A DNA stretch of 64,000 nt. Source: Eubacteriales bacterium. Lineage in GTDB: Bacteria; Bacillota; Clostridia; Lachnospirales; Lachnospiraceae. Each line of letters starts with the position of its first letter. The stretch's first letter is position 1. The stretch is from the NCBI GenBank assembly GCA_030536575.1, contig JAUNPS010000012.1, forward strand, positions 1 through 64,000. Direction: 5' to 3'. The notes under the pieces are model-generated. The model made no database searches and was not told where the DNA came from. It saw only the letters and a list, made by a program, of their open reading frames with translations. The position numbers were made by a program, and so were the translations under genes. Positions 8,159 to 16,814 of the stretch are shown piece by piece.

Positions 8159-9424
8159 TCACGGATACAGCTCCGCGATCCGCGTCACCCCCACATAAAT
8201 CTCCTGAATCTTATACCACGTCCGGTAATCCACCACCCCGGTCTGCGGCAGCCCAAACACCCCCTGGAACACCTCCACCGCCTCAGCCGTCCGCGGCCCG
8301 TAAATTCCGTCCACATTAATCTTCGGAATCAGCGGATAGTCGTTCGAAATCGCATTCATCTGTTCCTGCATCTGCTCGACCTTCTGGCCGCTGGAACCGA
8401 TAGTCAGATCGTACCCCGGCCAGGAGGCCGGAATGCCGGAAATCTGCTCCGCAGTGTTCACGTACATATTGTCCCCATAATAGTAGCGGATAATTTCAAT
8501 CGCCGAATAGCCCTGCTCACCCAGATAGCTGGAGCCCCACTGGCTCATCCAGTTCGGGCAGCTCACCCGCTGGCCGTCGCAGTATTGGGTCAGGATCGGC
8601 TGTTTCACATTTGGCCGGGAGAGGTAGCTTTCGAACAGGTCGTCGACCACTTCGGAGATGCTTTCGAAAATATTGCGGCCGAAAATCCATTTTTGGTCAA
8701 AGGCTGTGGAGGAGGTAATCGTAAAATCGAAGCCCTTGTTCCGATACCACTCCGTATAGACCCGATTCATCGTAAAGGACATAATCGCCAGCACATTTGC
8801 CTCGATGGCCGCCCTGGGCCAGGTCGCGTAAATTTCGCTGGACGCCACATTTTTGATATAATCTTTGTAGCGGATGTAATAATCCGTCGCCGTCGTATCC
8901 CGCGGCGAGCCGTCGTGCACCACCACAAACTCCGGCACCACCACCCTGCTCAAAACGATCTCCCCGGTCTGGTTCACTGGCTTGATCTCATTTTCCGCAA
9001 TCTTCGGCGGATATTCCTCATAAAGCGTATGCCCCGGAATCACGATATTCTCAAACTGCTCCTGCGGCGTTTCCGGCCGCATCTTCACCGACTGCAATGC
9101 CGTCTCCCCCGAAAGGATCTCCGCCCCGGAAATCGTAATCGTCTCATACCCCTCCGCCGCCACCCGGATCGTGTACTCGGAATAAGGCTGGCTGCTGCCT
9201 GGGGTCAGGCTGTACTCCAGCGGAGGCGCGGCCAGCTCGATCTCCGGGGCCACGCCGTTTCCATCTGTCCGCAGTTCCTCCAACGTGTTTCCCGGTTCCC
9301 CGGTATACGAAATGGTAACGGTGGCATCCGCCACCGGACGAAGTCTGGTCTCCGTCTCCACGGTGACGCGGAGACGCCCGCGCTCCGGAGTGTCCTGTGC
9401 TGCCCGGTAAATGCCGCTGCTCAT
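8159..9424 (-). CDS. SpoIID-like protein with peptidoglycan-binding domain
   Basis: This 421-residue protein has three apparent parts. Residues about 15-115 are beta-rich and resemble a carboxypeptidase-regulatory-like fold (VTVETETRLRPVADATVTI). Residues about 155-315 look SpoIID-like (YIKNVASSEIYATWP, then CPNWMSQWG). Residues about 335-415 form a PG-binding-1 repeat (NVDGIYGPRTAEAVEVFQ). No signal peptide or membrane segment is visible, which is unusual for an enzyme or binder of the cell wall. It may be delivered by an unusual route, act in the spore, or be released by lysis. The start ATG follows AGGTGATT. It appears monocistronic. Function is not established. Confidence 0.7.
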   Translation of the reverse strand: MSSGIYRAAQDTPERGRLRVTVETETRLRPVADATVTISYTGEPGNTLEELRTDGNGVAPEIELAAPPLEYSLTPGSSQPYSEYTIRVAAEGYETITISGAEILSGETALQSVKMRPETPQEQFENIVIPGHTLYEEYPPKIAENEIKPVNQTGEIVLSRVVVPEFVVVHDGSPRDTTATDYYIRYKDYIKNVASSEIYATWPRAAIEANVLAIMSFTMNRVYTEWYRNKGFDFTITSSTAFDQKWIFGRNIFESISEVVDDLFESYLSRPNVKQPILTQYCDGQRVSCPNWMSQWGSSYLGEQGYSAIEIIRYYYGDNMYVNTAEQISGIPASWPGYDLTIGSSGQKVEQMQEQMNAISNDYPLIPKINVDGIYGPRTAEAVEVFQGVFGLPQTGVVDYRTWYKIQEIYVGVTRIAELYP

Positions 9425-9466
9425 AAAATCACCTATACCTGACTGATCATAGCAGTATATGCGAAA

Positions 9467-9490
9467 GCGGCCCGGATGATTCCGGGCCGC
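9467..9490 (-). terminator. GC-rich hairpin after the AAA-ATPase-like gene
   Basis: A perfect 10-bp stem, GCGGCCCGGA/TCCGGGCCGC with loop TGAT, lies just past the stop codon at 9496 on the minus strand. The T-run is short (TTTC), so it is a weak intrinsic terminator or a 3'-end stabiliser. Confidence 0.5.
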
Positions 9491-9495
9491 GGGCT

Positions 9496-11193
9496 TTATA
9501 GGGCAGATGGGCTGCCAATCAGGACTTTTTTCCCTTCGAATGCGAATCCGTAGGCGCGGATACGCGTTTTCGGAAGGCCGCCGCTTATCAGTTCTGCCGC
9601 ATACTGCTTTTCTTCGATTTGTTTTAGAGCATTCTGTACCGTTTCTTCCAGGCTTTTTTCCCTCCTGGGATTTCGCACTTTAAATTCCAGAATGATCGCA
9701 TCATCCCTGGCATTTTGCGGTTCCAGAATCACGTCGTACCGCCCAAAACCGCTTTCCCGGTTTGAGGTAATCCGGTAACGTCCGGTTAATTCTACGAGCA
9801 AACCCAGCACAAAGCCGTGATAAAACCGCTCCGGCTCTTCTTTGGCTGGGCCTTTCCCTGTGTCAAAATAGCTGAAAGAAGTCAGTGCTACCCGGTTCAT
9901 ATAGTCATTCATCGCATCCAGGTCTCCCTGCAGCAATGCTTTCAGAAATTCCTGATATTCCGTCTGATTCTGTGTAAACCATCCCCGAACCATATTCGCA
10001 AACATCATCTGGACTTCCTTATTCGTCAGCACGAACTGGTAGCTTTCTTCTCCGGACTGCCCGTCAAACTCGTATGCCGCTACCCGCAGATAACCGCTGG
10101 CTAAAAGCAGGCTCCACACCGCATTTTCATCCTTTGACAACTGGCTGAAAACAATCTGTTCATCAATCGTTTTTCGAATGGAATGGCCGCCCAGAAGCTG
10201 TTCGAAGTCTTTTTTCATCTCCGGACTGCCTTCCTGAAGGAGTTTGCTGACCAGGCTGTTGCTGCTGGTGTTCGCCCAGTAGGCGGCCAATTTCCCTTTA
10301 TCCAGGTAATTGATGACCGACCATGGATTATAAATATCGGTGAAATCCCCGAAGGTGAATCCGTCGTACCACCGTTTTACCTCTTCTTTTCGGTCTGAAA
10401 GGCCAAATGCGTCCAGGGCTGCGAACACTTCCTGTTCGGTGAAGCCGAAGCAGTCCGCATATTTTTTCGACGTGGTCGTCACTACTTCCAGATTGTTCAG
10501 ATCCGAGAAAATGGACTCCCGGCTGACTCGCGTAATGCCGGTCATCACTGCCCGTTCCAGGTACGGATTGGTCTTAAAGGTCATGTTAAACAGACTTCGC
10601 AAAAATGCGGCCAGCTCCTCCCAATAACCGGAAATGAAAGCCTCCTGCATCGGCGTATCATATTCGTCCAGAAGGAGAATTACTTTTTTTCCATAGTACC
10701 GGCTCAAATAATCGGAAAGCTTTTTCAGGGAGGACGCCGCCAGGTAATTTTCCATATCTACGGAAATCGCAGAAAACTCCTGTTTTTCCTGTTCATTCAG
10801 ACAGCCTGTTTGCAGAAGAAACGCCTGGCCGCGGTACAGTTCCACGATAAGCTGGCAAATCTGTTTGCGCGCCTGCTGGAACGAATTTTCTTTTACCCCT
10901 GCAAAGCTGAGGGCCAGAACCGGATACGTCCCCTGAATTTTGCGGTATCGCGCATCCTCCCAGACGGACAGGCCTTCGAACAGCTCGCTTCTTCCGGCAT
11001 ATTTCACCGAGAAAAATTTCTCCAACATGCTGATATTCAAAGTCTTGCCAAAGCGTCTGGGACGGGTGATCAGGGTCACGGCGTCCCCATTTTCCCACCA
11101 TTCCCGGATGAAGTTCGTCTTATCCACATAGAAATAATGGTTTTTTCGAATGTCTTCGAAGTCCTGGTGCCCGATCCCGATTGTTTTTGCCAT
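9496..11193 (-). CDS. AAA-ATPase-like / PD-(D/E)XK nuclease-like protein
   Basis: This 565-residue protein belongs to a family widespread in gut Bacteroidetes and Clostridia (AAA-ATPase_like plus PDDEXK_9 domains). The start MAKTIGIGHQDFEDIRKN and the YVDKT motif are typical. The P-loop is RPRRFGKT (residues 44-51) and the Walker B region is VILLLDEYDTP (about 168-178). The C-terminal third contains GRYDVI followed by AIILEFKVRN, matching the D...ExK core of restriction-like nucleases. Such genes are often multicopy and their role is unknown. Suggested roles include mobile-element or defence functions, which is inference. No partner gene is evident. The start ATG has AAAGGCGG upstream. Confidence 0.8.
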   Translation of the reverse strand: MAKTIGIGHQDFEDIRKNHYFYVDKTNFIREWWENGDAVTLITRPRRFGKTLNISMLEKFFSVKYAGRSELFEGLSVWEDARYRKIQGTYPVLALSFAGVKENSFQQARKQICQLIVELYRGQAFLLQTGCLNEQEKQEFSAISVDMENYLAASSLKKLSDYLSRYYGKKVILLLDEYDTPMQEAFISGYWEELAAFLRSLFNMTFKTNPYLERAVMTGITRVSRESIFSDLNNLEVVTTTSKKYADCFGFTEQEVFAALDAFGLSDRKEEVKRWYDGFTFGDFTDIYNPWSVINYLDKGKLAAYWANTSSNSLVSKLLQEGSPEMKKDFEQLLGGHSIRKTIDEQIVFSQLSKDENAVWSLLLASGYLRVAAYEFDGQSGEESYQFVLTNKEVQMMFANMVRGWFTQNQTEYQEFLKALLQGDLDAMNDYMNRVALTSFSYFDTGKGPAKEEPERFYHGFVLGLLVELTGRYRITSNRESGFGRYDVILEPQNARDDAIILEFKVRNPRREKSLEETVQNALKQIEEKQYAAELISGGLPKTRIRAYGFAFEGKKVLIGSPSAL

Positions 11194-11239
11194 TTTCTCG
11201 CCGCCTTTCCGCTTTGCCGGAGCACTCCTTTTTCAGCTA

Positions 11240-12409
11240 TTATAACAATTCGCCCTCCTTCTTCAGTTCTTTCACGTTAAACGTTCCGCCTTTGACCGTA
11301 ATCTTTCCATCACCGTTTTCATCACACCAGTATCCCCAGATATTCTTTCCGGTGAAGGTTCCTCCGGTCACCTGGATTTTCCCATTAAAGGAAATCAGCA
11401 TCGCCGGGCTGTCCGTACCGGCGGTACTCTTAAAGGTTCCGCCGCTGATCTTAATCGTCACGGTATCCACATAAGTTTCAAACGTCGACCATTCGGATTT
11501 AAACGTCCCGTCCTTCACGGTCAGCGTGCCTCCGTAAATATAACCATTGCCCCAGTCCTCTTTCACCGACCAGGTTCCGCCGGAAATCGTCGTTTTCCCC
11601 TTACTCAGAAAGCATCCGCCCAGTTGGGAAGTAAACGTACCGCCGGTAACATTCAGCGTGGAATTGTCATCGTTCCAGAGGCACAGCGTATTGGAAAGGA
11701 ATTTTCCTCCGGATACGGTGACTTTTCCTTTATTCGCATTTGTCAGCAGAGCGCCGTTCTCAACCTCCGGCGAACCGACCTTGTCATACCCATAAAAATC
11801 CGGCGTGTATTTGAACGTACCGCCTTTTACGGTCAGCGTTCCTTCGTTATACAGGGTATTCCTCTGTTTTCCGTCGAAGGTTCCGCCGTTTATGGCCATG
11901 GTTCCGTAATTGCTGATAAAGCCTGTGTAAATGTCACGCTTTTTGTACGGGTTCGTAAAAGTTCCCTTTGTAATCGTGGTTTTTCCTTTGTTTTCGATCA
12001 TCCCGGTGTAGGTTCCGTTCGCAATAGACAGAGCCGCGCCCTTCTGTACTTTGATCACATAGCCGTCCGTGGCTTTCTGTTTGATCGTGCCGTTCGACAG
12101 CTTCACGGTTCCTTTTTTCACATTCAGATACGCGTTTTTGTTCGCAAAGGTGATCGTTTTCTTGTTCAGATTAATCGTAAAGCTCTTTCCGGAACGGTTA
12201 ATCGTCAACGGTTTCGTATACGTGACGTTTTTCTTCAGTACAATGATCTGACCGCTCTTGACTTTCTTAATGGCCGCGTCCAGCGTCGTATACGATTTCC
12301 CGCCAATCGTCGCCACCGTACTGGCCGCCAATGCAGTCGCGGAAAACAGCATTGTCAGTAACATTGCACACAACAGGGACAAAAACAGTTTCTTCTTTTT
12401 CATTTTCAT
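11240..12409 (-). CDS. Secreted parallel beta-helix repeat protein
   Basis: This 389-residue protein begins with a clear signal peptide (MKMKKKKLF, hydrophobic core, cut near ALA-A about residue 29). The mature part is built of short Gly/Thr/Lys-rich turns carrying GGTF or GGTW motifs about every 18-30 residues (for example INGGTFDGK and VTGGTFTGK). This is characteristic of right-handed parallel beta-helices. No wall-anchor motif, catalytic site or transmembrane tail is visible. The ribosome site GGAGG supports the first ATG over the ATG two codons later. The coding sequence looks more AT-rich than its neighbours. It sits 26 bp upstream of nothing co-functional I recognise. An extracellular adhesin or polysaccharide-binding role is possible but unproven. 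Confidence 0.75.
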   Translation of the reverse strand: MKMKKKKLFLSLLCAMLLTMLFSATALAASTVATIGGKSYTTLDAAIKKVKSGQIIVLKKNVTYTKPLTINRSGKSFTINLNKKTITFANKNAYLNVKKGTVKLSNGTIKQKATDGYVIKVQKGAALSIANGTYTGMIENKGKTTITKGTFTNPYKKRDIYTGFISNYGTMAINGGTFDGKQRNTLYNEGTLTVKGGTFKYTPDFYGYDKVGSPEVENGALLTNANKGKVTVSGGKFLSNTLCLWNDDNSTLNVTGGTFTSQLGGCFLSKGKTTISGGTWSVKEDWGNGYIYGGTLTVKDGTFKSEWSTFETYVDTVTIKISGGTFKSTAGTDSPAMLISFNGKIQVTGGTFTGKNIWGYWCDENGDGKITVKGGTFNVKELKKEGELL

Positions 12410-12435
12410 AACGGTTCCTCCTTTTCCGTCGTGGT

Positions 12436-13467
12436 TTAAAACAGTTTCCTCACATCGTTAAACATCACGACCACCATCAGCACCATCAGCGCCATCAATC
12501 CCACAAAATGAACCATCCCTTCCTTCTCCGGATCGATCCGTTTCCGCCGGATCGCCTCCAGAATCAGGAACACCAGCCGCCCGCCGTCCAGCGCCGGAAG
12601 CGGCAGCAGGTTCATCACACCCAGGTTCGCAGACAGCAGGATCGAAATGTTCAGCATATTCAGCCAGACATAGAACGCCCCGTCCGATTTGCTCTCCTCG
12701 TAGGTATCGCTGATCACATCCACAACGCCCACCGGGCCGGACATGTCATTGATGCTCACCTGCCCTTTAAACAGCATTTTCAGGCTCTCAATGGTCGTCA
12801 CGATCCAGTAGCGGACTTCATAGGCGCTGTACTTGATGGTATCCCACGCCGTCCCCTTTACCCGGAGGTTCGGGTTCACCGAAATCCCGAACCGGACGTT
12901 CCCGCTCTCGTCCTCTGCCGGGGTAATCAGCGCTTCTTTCCGCTCTCCGTCGTGCTCCCATACCATCCGAACGGTTTCGCCCGGATGGAAGGATGTATAA
13001 TTGGTGATTTCACGGCTTACGTGAATGGTCGTGCTGTTCATTTTTAAAATCCGGTCACCCGCCTCAAGCCCCGCTTCTGCCGCCGGAGAGCCTTCCGACA
13101 CGCTCACAAGAACGGGCGCGTCATAGCCGATGCTTCCGACGATAAAAAGGGACATCAGGAATGCCAGGATAAAATTAAAGATCGGCCCCGCCGCAATGAC
13201 GGAAATCCTCGCCCACACAGACTTGCTGGCAAAGGAGCCGGGTTCCGTCGTGGCTTCATCCTCCCCCAGCATCATACAGGAGCCGCCAAACGGCAGCAGC
13301 TTTAAGGAATAGCGTGTGCCGCCCCGCGAAAAGCTCAGAAGCCGCGGCCCCATTCCCAGGGAAAATTCCACCACAGTCACTTTATTCATCTTCGCCAGTA
13401 AGAAATGTCCCAGCTCGTGAAAAAGAATAATCAGGCTGAAGATTAAAAGTGCGATTACAATGTTCAA
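12436..13467 (-). CDS. rseP: Site-2 zinc metalloprotease RseP
   Basis: This 343-residue membrane protease cleaves transmembrane substrates within the bilayer, including anti-sigma factors and signal-peptide remnants in related bacteria. The zinc motif HELGH is at residues 17-21 in the first transmembrane helix. A PDZ domain follows (about 105-190). The second metal ligand motif NLLPLPALDGG is near residue 290, with further helices after it. I chose the TTG at 13467 because AGGTGG, inside the end of dxr, lies just before it. An earlier in-frame TTG at 13485 would lie within dxr without a ribosome site. It is the last gene of the pyrH-frr-uppS-cdsA-dxr-rseP series. Confidence 0.92.
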   Translation of the reverse strand: MNIVIALLIFSLIILFHELGHFLLAKMNKVTVVEFSLGMGPRLLSFSRGGTRYSLKLLPFGGSCMMLGEDEATTEPGSFASKSVWARISVIAAGPIFNFILAFLMSLFIVGSIGYDAPVLVSVSEGSPAAEAGLEAGDRILKMNSTTIHVSREITNYTSFHPGETVRMVWEHDGERKEALITPAEDESGNVRFGISVNPNLRVKGTAWDTIKYSAYEVRYWIVTTIESLKMLFKGQVSINDMSGPVGVVDVISDTYEESKSDGAFYVWLNMLNISILLSANLGVMNLLPLPALDGGRLVFLILEAIRRKRIDPEKEGMVHFVGLMALMVLMVVVMFNDVRKLF

Positions 13468-13468
13468 T

Positions 13469-14614
13469 TTACCACCTGCTTTCAATCCGTTCGTACACGG
13501 CGGACTCTGTCTCCAGAATCTCCTCTACCGACGGATTCTCGATTTTTTTATGCGCATTCATACAATCCGCAATGATTTCGTAAATGTCCAGGAACCGGAT
13601 GTTTCCTTTCAGGAATTTGCTCACGGCCCGTTCATTGGCCGCATTAAACACCGTCGGCATGGAACCGCCGATGCGCGCCGCCTGCATGGCCAGCGGTAAG
13701 CCCCGGAAAGTCTCCATATCCGGTTCCTCAAAAGAAATCTGTCCCAGCTTCGCAAAATCCAGACGCGCTCCCGCAAGATAAGACCGCTCCGGATAGAACA
13801 GCGCATACTGAATCGGCAGCTTCATATCCGGGGTTCCAAGCTGAGCGATTACTGCGCCGTCCACATATTCCACCATGGAATGGATGACGCTGGTGGGCTG
13901 CACCACAACCTGAATCTGATCCAGCTCCACGCCGAAAAGCCATTTTGCCTCCATCACTTCCAGGCCTTTATTGACCAGGGAAGCAGAGTCAATGGTAATC
14001 TTCGCCCCCATCGACCAGTTCGGATGCTTCAGTGCATCCTCCACCCGGACATGCGCAAGCTCCGCCCGCTTCTTTCCGCGGAAGGGCCCGCCGGAGGCTG
14101 TCAGGAGGATTTTCGCGATCTGCTTCGGATTTTCCCCGTTTAAAGACTGGAAGATCGCGCTGTGTTCGCTGTCCACAGGCAGGATCTTCACCCCGTGTTC
14201 TTTCGCCAGAGGCATGATCAGATGGCCTGCGGTAACGAGGGTTTCTTTATTTGCCAGGGCAATGTCTTTCCCGGCCTGAATCGCCGCAATGGTCGGACGG
14301 ATGCCGATCATCCCCACGATCGCCGTCACCAGAATCTCCGCTTCCGGCAGAGTGGAAATCTCAATCAGCCCTTCCATGCCGCTGTAAACCTTCACATCCA
14401 GATCTGCCACCGCAGTCCGAAGCTTCGCGGCATCTTCCTCGTCCCAGACGGCCGCCGCCTGCGGATGAAAGGCGCGGATCTGCTGTTCCAAAAGCTCCAG
14501 ATTCCGTCCCGCCGCCAAAGCCACGACCCGAAGTTTTTCCGGGTTCGCGGCCGCCACTTCCAGCGTCTGGGTTCCGATGGAACCTGTCGAACCTAAAACT
14601 GCTATTTTTTTCAT
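13469..14614 (-). CDS. dxr: 1-deoxy-D-xylulose 5-phosphate reductoisomerase
   Basis: This 381-residue enzyme converts DXP to 2-C-methyl-D-erythritol 4-phosphate with NADPH, the first committed step of the MEP isoprenoid pathway. The NADPH loop LGSTGSIGTQT is at residues 6-16, and the metal and substrate region includes PVDSEHSAIFQ and LTASGGPFRG. The ATG at 14614 is preceded by AAAGGGG. An upstream ATG (14650) would overlap the end of cdsA. Placement with uppS and cdsA links isoprenoid supply to undecaprenyl phosphate and envelope lipid synthesis. Confidence 0.95.
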   Translation of the reverse strand: MKKIAVLGSTGSIGTQTLEVAAANPEKLRVVALAAGRNLELLEQQIRAFHPQAAAVWDEEDAAKLRTAVADLDVKVYSGMEGLIEISTLPEAEILVTAIVGMIGIRPTIAAIQAGKDIALANKETLVTAGHLIMPLAKEHGVKILPVDSEHSAIFQSLNGENPKQIAKILLTASGGPFRGKKRAELAHVRVEDALKHPNWSMGAKITIDSASLVNKGLEVMEAKWLFGVELDQIQVVVQPTSVIHSMVEYVDGAVIAQLGTPDMKLPIQYALFYPERSYLAGARLDFAKLGQISFEEPDMETFRGLPLAMQAARIGGSMPTVFNAANERAVSKFLKGNIRFLDIYEIIADCMNAHKKIENPSVEEILETESAVYERIESRW

Positions 14615-14646
14615 CTTCTGTTCCCCTTTCGTTCTCACCCGCCGGT

Positions 14647-15456
14647 TCACATAGCCAGTAAGGCCAGGAAATAGATCACCGGAGCCGTAAAGATCACGCT
14701 GTCGAACCGGTCCAGGACGCCGCCGTGGCCGGGGATCAGCTTTCCGTAGTCCTTGATGTCATGGTTCCGCTTAATCGCGGAAGCCGCCAAGTCTCCCACC
14801 ATGGAAATCAGTGCGCCTACCGCGCAGATTCCGGCGTAGATCAGGATCTGGTTCCCTTCGCCTTTCAGATGGTTTCCTACGGCCGCGGCATAGATGGCTC
14901 CCAGAAGCGCTGCGCCGCAGACGCCGCCTACCGCGCCTTCAATGGATTTCTTCGGGCTTAACCGCGGAGACATTTTATGCTTTCCGATCAGCATCCCCAC
15001 ACAGTAGGCGCAGGTGTCGCATCCCCAGGAGCAGAGGAAGATCAGCCATACAACGAACGCGCCGTCTTCCAGATTCCGGGTCTGGTAAATGTAAGAAAGC
15101 ATCACCGCCACGTAAATAACGCCGAAAAACGCCGCCATGACCTGTTCAGCCTGGTACTTCGGGTAAGAAAAAACATAGACCGCCATCAGCGCGATCAGCA
15201 CGAAAATCAGACCTGTCATAGTATATGCCTGATCGGCAAGTCCTAACAGACAATAATAAAAAACCACTCCGGCCAACCCGGTGACCGTCAGGGACAAATT
15301 CTCTTTTTTCCAGAGCCCCACGGCCCGGTACAGTTCAAAAACGCCGATCAGGGACAGGGCCAAAAGAGTCCCCCATAAAACCCAGCCGCCGCTTATGATC
15401 GTGACCAATGCCACCGCAACCAGTACAATTCCGCTTACCAGCCTTGTCACAAACAT
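14647..15456 (-). CDS. cdsA: Phosphatidate cytidylyltransferase
   Basis: This 269-residue integral membrane enzyme makes CDP-diacylglycerol from phosphatidate and CTP, the branch point of phospholipid synthesis. Multiple hydrophobic helices cover most of the length. The family signature near the C-terminus is present (SAIKRNHDIKDYG, then PGHGGVLDRFDS). The ATG follows AAGGAGGAG, two bases after the uppS stop, so expression is coupled. Length is normal for Firmicutes. Confidence 0.95.
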   Translation of the reverse strand: MFVTRLVSGIVLVAVALVTIISGGWVLWGTLLALSLIGVFELYRAVGLWKKENLSLTVTGLAGVVFYYCLLGLADQAYTMTGLIFVLIALMAVYVFSYPKYQAEQVMAAFFGVIYVAVMLSYIYQTRNLEDGAFVVWLIFLCSWGCDTCAYCVGMLIGKHKMSPRLSPKKSIEGAVGGVCGAALLGAIYAAAVGNHLKGEGNQILIYAGICAVGALISMVGDLAASAIKRNHDIKDYGKLIPGHGGVLDRFDSVIFTAPVIYFLALLAM

Positions 15457-15458
15457 GC

Positions 15459-16166
15459 TTACTCCTCCTTTACGCCGCCGTACCGGCGTTCCCGGCTGTT
15501 ATATTTCTCGATGGCCTTCCAGAGGTCGTCTTTTGTAAAGGCCGGCCAGGGTACATCCGTAAAATAGAATTCCGTGTAGGCGAGCTGCCACAGCAGATAA
15601 TTCGAAAGCCGCTGCTCCCCGCTGGTACGGATCAAAAGATCCGGGTCCGGCACATCCCAGGTGTCCAGATAGCTGTTCAGCACCTGTTCGTCAATGGCCT
15701 CCGGCAGGACTTTCCCGTCTGCACAGTCTTTGGCCAGCCGGCGCACCGCGCGGACGATCTCGTCCCGGCTTCCGTAGTTAATGGCAATCTGGAACTGAAG
15801 CCCCGTGTTCTCTTTCGAGGTCTCTACCAGCTCTTTTAAGCTTTCCTGCAGGTCGTCTTCCAGAGCGGTGGGATCGCCAAGAACCCGGACGCGCATGTTA
15901 TTCTTCCGGGCGGTTTTGATGCAGGTCTTCGTGTAGCTGCGGAACAGCTTCATCAGACCGTCTACCTCTTCTTTGGAACGCTTCCAGTTTTCCGTAGAGA
16001 ACAGATAGACTGTCAGATATTGGATTCCCATGTTATAGGCGTCTTCGCAGATCACCTCCAGGTTTTTCGCCCCCCGTGAGTGGCCGTAATTTCTTGGCAT
16101 TCCTTTGCTTTTGGCCCACCGGCCGTTCCCGTCCAGGATGATGGCTACGTGCTGCGGTATTTCCAT
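15459..16166 (-). CDS. uppS: Isoprenyl transferase (undecaprenyl diphosphate synthase)
   Basis: This 235-residue cis-prenyltransferase condenses isopentenyl diphosphate onto farnesyl diphosphate to make the lipid carrier of peptidoglycan synthesis. The catalytic Asp12 lies in DGNGRWAK, followed by the conserved HSRGAKNLE and YLFSTENWKR segments. The C-terminal RTSGEQRLSNYLLWQ and TDVPWPAF motifs are intact. The ATG follows GAGGAAACG. A hairpin at 16193-16229 separates it from frr. Confidence 0.96.
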   Translation of the reverse strand: MEIPQHVAIILDGNGRWAKSKGMPRNYGHSRGAKNLEVICEDAYNMGIQYLTVYLFSTENWKRSKEEVDGLMKLFRSYTKTCIKTARKNNMRVRVLGDPTALEDDLQESLKELVETSKENTGLQFQIAINYGSRDEIVRAVRRLAKDCADGKVLPEAIDEQVLNSYLDTWDVPDPDLLIRTSGEQRLSNYLLWQLAYTEFYFTDVPWPAFTKDDLWKAIEKYNSRERRYGGVKEE

Positions 16167-16192
16167 TCTCGTTTCCTCCGTCTCAGGCCGCA

Positions 16193-16229
16193 GAAAGCAT
16201 ACCAGCTCTTTGGGAGCCAGTATGCTTTC
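16193..16229 (-). other. Hairpin between frr and uppS
   Basis: A perfect 10-bp outer stem, GAAAGCATAC/GTATGCTTTC, encloses an inner GCTC/GAGC pair. There is no T-run, so it is not a typical terminator. It may be an RNA processing or stability element that tunes downstream expression in the operon. Confidence 0.45.
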
Positions 16230-16240
16230 CGCGCCGTTTT

Positions 16241-16795
16241 TTATACAGTCATGATTTCTTTTGATTTCTCTTCTACTGCTTTATCCACTTCTTTGATGTA
16301 TTTATCGGTCATTTTCTGGATCTGGTCGTTTAAATCCTTGATCTCGTCCTCGGACACTTCGGAGGTTTTCCCAAGTTTCTTAAAGGAATCGTTGGCGTCC
16401 CGGCGGATGTTCCGAATGGCGACTTTCGCGGCTTCGCCTTTTTTCTTCACATCTTTTACCAGGTCTTTTCTGCGCTCCTCGGTGAGTTCCGGGAAGACCA
16501 GGCGGATGATCCGGCCGTCGTTGCTGGGGTTAATCCCAAGGTCGGAGGTCAGGATGGCTTTTTCAATGGCTTTTACCATCTTGGATTCCCAGGGCTGGAT
16601 CTGGAGAATCCTGGCTTCGGGAACGGTGATATTTCCTACCTGCTGGATCGGGGTCGGCGTCCCGTAGTAGTCTACCACGATCTTGTCCAGGACGTGGGGA
16701 TTCGCGCGGCCTGCGCGGATAGCGCCGAATTCTTTTAACAGGTTTTCGTAGGATTTGGTCATTTTTTCGTCGTATACTTTGATTCTTTCATCCAT
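16241..16795 (-). CDS. frr: Ribosome recycling factor
   Basis: This 184-residue protein splits post-termination ribosomes together with EF-G. Length and sequence fit the family, including RAGRANPHVLDKI near residue 27 and the C-terminal MTDKYIKEVDKAVEEKSKEI. The ATG has AAGGAGG upstream. The gene follows pyrH by 19 bp, the usual bacterial order. Confidence 0.97.
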   Translation of the reverse strand: MDERIKVYDEKMTKSYENLLKEFGAIRAGRANPHVLDKIVVDYYGTPTPIQQVGNITVPEARILQIQPWESKMVKAIEKAILTSDLGINPSNDGRIIRLVFPELTEERRKDLVKDVKKKGEAAKVAIRNIRRDANDSFKKLGKTSEVSEDEIKDLNDQIQKMTDKYIKEVDKAVEEKSKEIMTV

Positions 16796-16814
16796 GTTTC
16801 GATCCTCCTTGGGG

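Noticed and set aside
11240..12409. Repeated segments as a possible DNA repeat array
   Set aside because: The periodicity is at the protein level (GGTF turns of a beta-helix) and the DNA copies are diverged.
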